From NCBI GenBank assembly GCA_900322105.1, contig ONYV01000066.1, positions 1 to 10,308 on the forward strand: a stretch of 10,308 nt of DNA, in the 5' to 3' direction. The notes beneath the pieces were generated by a model, which saw only the letters and a list, made by a program, of their open reading frames with translations, did not search any database and had not been told where the DNA came from. The position numbers and the translations under genes were made by a program. Numbering within the stretch: the stretch's first letter is position 1; the number at the start of each line of letters is the position of its first letter. Of this stretch, positions 6,468 to 10,308 are shown one piece after another. The DNA comes from an uncultured Eubacteriales bacterium (GTDB lineage: Bacteria > Bacillota > Clostridia > Oscillospirales > Acutalibacteraceae).

Positions 6468-7544
6468 CTATTCGATCACGGCGCCGCAGAGGAGCAGATC
6501 TCCGCTGTAGCAGACCAGCGCCTGACCGGGGGTGACGGCTCTTTGCGGCGCATCGAACACCACCATGATCCTGCCGTCCTGCTGTGGATAGAGTGTGGCA
6601 GGCTGCGCTTTTTGATTATAGCGTATTTTTGCTTCTGTCCGTATGGGGCGGTCGGGACATTCCACCGACACCCAGTTTACCTCAAACGCCATCACCGTAT
6701 CTGAAAACAGATCGTCATTGCTGCCCAGCGTGACGGTATTGTCTGAAGTATTCTTAGCGACAACATAAGCAGGATATCCCAGCGCTATGCCAAGTCCTTT
6801 GCGCTGACCGATCGTATAGCGGATAATGCCGCTGTGTCTGCCGAGGATATTGCCGTTTTTGTCGATGAAATCGCCCTGCGGAAAAGTCTGACCCGTATAT
6901 TGTTCGATAAACCGCGCATAATCTCCGTCAGGCACAAAACAGATATCCTGACTGTCGGGCTTGTGCGCATTGAGCAGTCCATAGCTTTCCGCAAGCGCCC
7001 TTGTCTGCGCCTTTGTCATCTCCCCGATCGGAAACAGCGTTTTGGAAAGCTGCTCCTGCGTCATGCCGTACAGTACATAGCTCTGGTCTTTGGTCTCGTC
7101 CAGTCCTTTCAACAGCTGATAACGCCCTGTCGTTTCGTCAAAGCGCCGTCTGACATAATGTCCTGTGGCAATAAAGTCCTGTTCGAGCAGTTCCGCGCGC
7201 TTGAGCAGCGCATCAAACTTCATAAATCGGTTGCAGTCGATACACGGATTCGGCGTCTGACCGTTGATGTACGAACGGTTGAACCTGTCGATCACACATT
7301 CCTTGAAACGGTCGCCAAACTGATAGACATAATGCGGAAATCCGAGCTTTGCCGCAACGAAGCGCGCATCTTCTACGTCATTTAGCGAGCAGCAGGTCTT
7401 CTGACGGTCGAGCTTGATGTCCTCGTTGGTAAACAGCCGCATTGTAGCTCCCGTCACCTCATATTCCTGCATCAGCACCGCCGCCGCCACAGAACTGTCC
7501 ACGCCGCCGCTCATGGCGACCAGCACTTTTTTTCTTTCGCTCAT
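6468..7544 (-). CDS. mnmA: tRNA-specific 2-thiouridylase MnmA
   Basis: MnmA activates U34 of Lys, Glu and Gln tRNAs with ATP and inserts sulfur to form 2-thiouridine. The 358-residue product is full length. It shows the PP-loop SGGVDSS (12-18), the catalytic cysteine in NPC (C101), and the second cysteine in SQDICF (C202), which forms the persulfide in classical MnmA. GHYVRR, DQSYVLYG and TIGQRKGLGI are further family blocks. The ATG at 7542-7544 has an AGAGGTGAGG ribosome-binding site that overlaps the stop region of the CBS gene, only 12 bp away, so translation is probably coupled. The UAG stop is followed by the hairpin cassette and the terminator, making it the last gene of the group. Confidence 0.97.
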   Translation of the reverse strand: MSERKKVLVAMSGGVDSSVAAAVLMQEYEVTGATMRLFTNEDIKLDRQKTCCSLNDVEDARFVAAKLGFPHYVYQFGDRFKECVIDRFNRSYINGQTPNPCIDCNRFMKFDALLKRAELLEQDFIATGHYVRRRFDETTGRYQLLKGLDETKDQSYVLYGMTQEQLSKTLFPIGEMTKAQTRALAESYGLLNAHKPDSQDICFVPDGDYARFIEQYTGQTFPQGDFIDKNGNILGRHSGIIRYTIGQRKGLGIALGYPAYVVAKNTSDNTVTLGSNDDLFSDTVMAFEVNWVSVECPDRPIRTEAKIRYNQKAQPATLYPQQDGRIMVVFDAPQRAVTPGQALVCYSGDLLLCGAVIE

Positions 7545-7556
7545 TTCCTCACCTCT

Positions 7557-8258
7557 TTACCGTTCGTTGATCACGTCCCACGGCGTCAGCATTCCAAGGA
7601 TTCTGCCGCCGATCGAGCCGCTGTCGGTAATAAAGATCACCGCCAGCCGCTTACTGCGCTGCGTGCGTTTTTCAAACTCGTTTTTCACTTCAAATAATGT
7701 TGCTGTCGGCGGCATAAACATGAATCTTTCGTTTTCATGCCGATCGGGCGGCAACAGCTCCGCAAAATCCTCGATCAGCATATCGTCATTCAGAGATGCC
7801 AGATTATGTTTCAGCGCATAGCTGAAAAACGTACCGATGCTGAAGATCCCCGTCAGCACGCCGCCGTCCAGCACAGGCACATGAGAAAAGCCTGACTTCT
7901 GCATTTTCTTCATCACCGTGACCGCCTTGTTTTTCGCAGAGGCTTTCAGGATATCTTCAAACAGCGTGGCAAAGGAAAGCGCAGGCGGCGGACGTTTGAG
8001 GTAATCGATCACGCCTTTCAGAAACTGCAAGATTTCTTCCGAAGGTTCGATCAGCGGTTCGCCGTTCAGTTCGGAATGGTGCGAGAGAAAGTTCCGTATC
8101 TCACGGCAGAAATTCAGCTTTTCCCGATACGGTCTGCTCTCTTTATCGCCCAAAAAGCGCACCACAGGACTGCCGCCTTTTTCGTCCCACTGATATTTTT
8201 GTATCAGCTCTTCTTCCAGTATTCTGTAATATTCCAGAAAATCATCCGCCCTGCTCAT
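7557..8258 (-). CDS. CBS-pair protein with HEPN-like R-x4-H N-terminal helical region
   Basis: The 233-residue soluble protein has two parts. Residues 1-90 are mainly helical and charged and contain CREIRNFLSHH (51-61), an R-x4-H motif (R55, H60) of the type found in HEPN domains. From about 98 to 232 come two CBS motifs, the first ending near HVPVLDGGVLTGIFS (126-140) and the second at RILGMLTPWDVI (219-230); CBS pairs typically bind adenine nucleotides and act as sensors. No membrane segment or signal peptide is seen. It starts with ATG at 8256-8258 behind an AAGG site, 62 bp after the ABC-F gene, and nearly abuts mnmA. Similar CBS proteins with this kind of N-terminus occur in other Firmicutes, to my memory, without known function. 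HEPN assignment is by motif only and could be chance. Confidence 0.8.
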   Translation of the reverse strand: MSRADDFLEYYRILEEELIQKYQWDEKGGSPVVRFLGDKESRPYREKLNFCREIRNFLSHHSELNGEPLIEPSEEILQFLKGVIDYLKRPPPALSFATLFEDILKASAKNKAVTVMKKMQKSGFSHVPVLDGGVLTGIFSIGTFFSYALKHNLASLNDDMLIEDFAELLPPDRHENERFMFMPPTATLFEVKNEFEKRTQRSKRLAVIFITDSGSIGGRILGMLTPWDVINER

Positions 8259-8320
8259 ACTTTCGCCTTCTTTCCGTTTGAAACATCATAGGAATGTTTT
8301 GTGCATTACGGTACAGTCTG

Positions 8321-9919
8321 TCAGATCTCGTACCGTTCCGCCAAATATTCGTCATAGGATTCCGTAACGTCACGGATGCCGCCCTTTTCCAGAACGATGA
8401 TGCGGTTGGCAACGGTCGAGATGAACTCATGGTCATGAGAGGTGAACAGCACAACGCCCTTGAAGCTCTGCAAGCCCTTGTTGACGGCTGTGATAGATTC
8501 CAGATCGAGATGGTTGGTCGGCTGATCGAGAACGATGCAGTTTGCGCCGAACATCATCATCCGCGACAGCATACAGCGCACTTTCTCGCCGCCCGAAAGC
8601 ACATTGACGGGCTTGAACACATCATCACCCGAAAACAGCATTCTGCCGAGGAAGCCGCGAAGATAGGTGTCGGTATCGTCGTTTCCTCTGACATACTGAC
8701 GGATCCAGTCAAGGATCGACATTTCGTTTCCTTCAAAAAATTCGGTGTTGTCCTTCGGGAAATAAGACTGGGACGTGCTGATGCCCCATTTGTAAGTACC
8801 CTCGTCAGGTTCTGTTTTTCCCATCAGTATCTCAAAGAGCGCCGTAACTGCATTTTCGTTTTCACAAAGGAAAGCGACTTTGTCTGTCCGTTCGATGCGG
8901 AAAGAAATATTGTCCAGCACTTTTTCGCCGTCAATGGTCTTGCTGAGGTTTTCGACTGTCAGCACTTCTTTACCCACTTCCCTGTCCATGGTAAAGCTGA
9001 CAAAGGGATAGCGGCGGCTGGACGCAGGCAGTTCTTCTACCGTCAGCTTATCCAGCAGTTTGCGGCGGCTGGTCGCCTGTTTGGATTTGGATTTATTCGC
9101 AGAAAAGCGCTGTACGAAGCTTTGCAGTTCCTTGATCTTTTCTTCCGTCTTTTTATTCTGCTGTTTGATCATTGCCTGAATCAGCTGAGAAGACTCATAC
9201 CAGAACTCATAGTTGCCGACATACATTTTGATCTTGTTGTAGTCGATATCCACCATATGGGTGCAGACCGTATTCAGGAAATGTCGGTCATGCGATACCA
9301 CAATAACTGTGCCTTCATAGTCCATGATAAAGTCTTCCAGCCATGCGATCGCTTTCACGTCAAGGTTATTGGTCGGCTCATCGAGCAGAATGATCTCAGG
9401 ATTGCCAAACAGCGCCTGTGCCAGCAGCACCTTCACTTTTTCATTACCCGTCAGCGTACTCATCACGGAGTAAAGAATTTCTTCGGGCAGTCCCAAGCCC
9501 TGCACGAGTTTAGAAGCGTCGCTCTCTGCCTCCCAGCCGTTGAGTTCGGCAAATTCCGCCTCTAATTCTGACGCTCTCAGTCCGTCCTCTTCGGAAAAGT
9601 CCTCTTTCATGTAGATAGCGTCCTTTTCTTTCATGATGTCATACAGTTTTTTGTTACCGTAGATCACCGTGTCAAGGACAGTATATTCGTCAAACGCAAA
9701 GTGATCCTGTTTCAGCACAGACATTCTCGTATTCTCAGGAATAATGACCTCTCCCTTTGTCGGTTCCAGATCTCCCGACAGCACTCTCAGGAAGGTAGAC
9801 TTTCCTGCGCCGTTTGCTCCGATGATACCGTAGCAGTTACCGTCCGTAAATTTCAGCTCCACATCCGAAAACAGCGGCGTCCCGCTAAAATTGATCGACA
9901 CATTAGAAACCGTTATCAT
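8321..9919 (-). CDS. ABC-F family ATPase (YkpA/YbiT-like) with degenerate second ATP site
   Basis: ABC-F proteins are soluble twin ATPases, most acting on the ribosome at the E site. The 532-residue product has a first ABC domain with an intact Walker A, GANGAGKST (34-42), a variant signature LTGNE (156-160), and Walker B LLDEPTNNLD with E181 and H210. A charged helical linker (about 238-300) is typical of ABC-F. In the second domain the Walker A site is lost: the equivalent segment reads AFLCENENAVTALF (349-362), with no GK[ST]. Its signature LSGGE (441-445) is intact, but Walker B reads LDQPTNHLD, with Q466 in place of the catalytic Glu. The start MITVSNVSINF at 9917-9919 was preferred over one 11 codons upstream because ITVSNVS is the usual beginning and a purine-rich ribosome-binding region precedes it. 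Housekeeping versus resistance role cannot be read from sequence. Confidence 0.93.
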   Translation of the reverse strand: MITVSNVSINFSGTPLFSDVELKFTDGNCYGIIGANGAGKSTFLRVLSGDLEPTKGEVIIPENTRMSVLKQDHFAFDEYTVLDTVIYGNKKLYDIMKEKDAIYMKEDFSEEDGLRASELEAEFAELNGWEAESDASKLVQGLGLPEEILYSVMSTLTGNEKVKVLLAQALFGNPEIILLDEPTNNLDVKAIAWLEDFIMDYEGTVIVVSHDRHFLNTVCTHMVDIDYNKIKMYVGNYEFWYESSQLIQAMIKQQNKKTEEKIKELQSFVQRFSANKSKSKQATSRRKLLDKLTVEELPASSRRYPFVSFTMDREVGKEVLTVENLSKTIDGEKVLDNISFRIERTDKVAFLCENENAVTALFEILMGKTEPDEGTYKWGISTSQSYFPKDNTEFFEGNEMSILDWIRQYVRGNDDTDTYLRGFLGRMLFSGDDVFKPVNVLSGGEKVRCMLSRMMMFGANCIVLDQPTNHLDLESITAVNKGLQSFKGVVLFTSHDHEFISTVANRIIVLEKGGIRDVTESYDEYLAERYEI

Positions 9920-9956
9920 ATTCTCTCTTTCCTTTCTTTCGTCTTGGGGCACTTCC

Positions 9957-9984
9957 TGTCATGATTTCGTCAGAAATCATGACA
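9957..9984 (-). other. Perfect 12-bp stem-loop in the ABC-F gene leader
   Basis: TGTCATGATTTC (9957-9968) and GAAATCATGACA (9973-9984) form a perfect stem around a 4-base loop, 37 bases upstream of the ABC-F ATG. No T-tract follows in the direction of transcription, so it does not look like a terminator of the upstream methyltransferase gene. It could be an operator palindrome or an mRNA structure controlling the ABC-F gene. Confidence 0.7.
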
Positions 9985-10017
9985 AATAACTCTGTGTGAC
10001 GCTAAGCGTTCATCTAT

Positions 10018-10308
10018 TTACCAGTCATATTCACGCAGTCTGCCGCAGTTTTGCAGTTCGGGATAGTCCCACTGCCGCAGGATCTCATAAGCGGCGATCG
10101 CAGCCGAATTAGACAGATTCAGACTGCGTGCCTGAGGGATCATCGGTATCCTGACCGTTGTGTTCGGGTTGTCGTGCAGCAGCTTTTCGGGAAGTCCTGC
10201 CGTTTCCTTTCCGAAAACGATAAAGCATTTGTCGGGATACTGTATGTCCGTATATTTCTGCGGCGCTTTGGTTGAGAAGTAATAGAAAGTGCCGCCGCTG
10301 TTTTTTTC
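10018..10308 (-). CDS. trmL: tRNA (cytidine(34)-2'-O)-methyltransferase TrmL, 3' part (gene continues past the window)
   Basis: The last 96 codons of a SPOUT-class RNA 2'-O-methyltransferase are present, ending in TAA at 10018-10020. The frame is open to the window edge, so the N-terminal part lies outside. SPOUT knot motifs are clear: FIVFGKETAGLP (motif 2), then IPMIPQARSLNLSNSAAIAA (motif 3), followed by YEILRQ. STKAPQKYTD upstream is also typical of TrmL. TrmL methylates the wobble base of Leu tRNAs in E. coli. The small family size and lack of an extra RNA-binding domain favour TrmL over larger TrmH-type enzymes. It precedes the ABC-F gene by 98 bp, and with mnmA gives the gene group two wobble-position modification enzymes. 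Confidence 0.93.
   Translation of the reverse strand, partial: EKNSGGTFYYFSTKAPQKYTDIQYPDKCFIVFGKETAGLPEKLLHDNPNTTVRIPMIPQARSLNLSNSAAIAAYEILRQWDYPELQNCGRLREYDW

Noticed and set aside
8283..8301. AAACAT / ATGTTT inverted repeat between the ABC-F and CBS genes
   Set aside because: Six-base AT-rich arms and no T-run in the transcribed direction; too weak to call a terminator.
8294..9565. 423-codon open frame on the plus strand
   Set aside because: It lies wholly antisense to the well-supported ABC-F gene, has no recognisable domain, and is Phe/His/Arg/Gln-rich as expected of a reverse-complement shadow.
9999..10009. ACGCT-A-AGCGT mini palindrome after trmL
   Set aside because: Five-base arms only, no T-tract; below what I would call structure.
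1..10308. CRISPR array, tRNA or rRNA genes, insertion sequences, phage genes
   Set aside because: I saw no regularly spaced repeats, cloverleaf-like sequence, transposase or phage-type protein on either strand.

Overview
The window looks like chromosomal DNA from a low- to mid-GC, spore-forming clostridial Firmicute, most likely in or near the Ruminococcaceae/Oscillospiraceae. I infer this from the Firmicute dcw gene order, a class B penicillin-binding protein with PASTA-like repeats, a spoVAE sporulation gene, and hairpin-rich intergenic DNA of a style I associate with gut ruminococci. No taxonomic marker is conclusive.

Right-to-left from 5757 to 1 runs the start of the division and cell wall (dcw) cluster on the minus strand. 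A near-consensus sigma-A promoter is followed by an exact four-unit array of 10-bp repeats (the likely MraZ operator), then mraZ, rsmH, a damaged ftsL, a class B penicillin-binding protein gene (ftsI/spoVD family) and mraY. MraZ would repress the operon. RsmH methylates 16S rRNA. FtsL and the PBP belong to the septal synthase complex. MraY makes lipid I for it.

The striking point is ftsL. Its N-terminal and C-terminal coding parts are present at the right place and order. The middle (membrane segment and coiled coil) is replaced by about 200 bp encoding part of a LysR-type regulator effector domain, and the three pieces lie in three different reading frames. Behind it is a 313-bp leader before the PBP gene with short ORFs and a large stem-loop.

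Divergent from mraZ lies a lone spoVAE (plus strand, 5932-6291), which ends at a strong bidirectional terminator. From the right edge, a second minus-strand gene series runs toward that terminator: the 3' part of a SPOUT tRNA methyltransferase gene (TrmL type), an ABC-F ATPase gene with a degenerate second ATP site, a gene for a protein with an R-x4-H helical N-terminus and paired CBS domains, and mnmA (tRNA 2-thiouridylase). Two of the four are tRNA wobble-base modification enzymes and the ABC-F is a probable ribosome-associated factor, so the group has a translation theme. Between mnmA and the terminator lies a cassette of three consecutive perfect hairpins.
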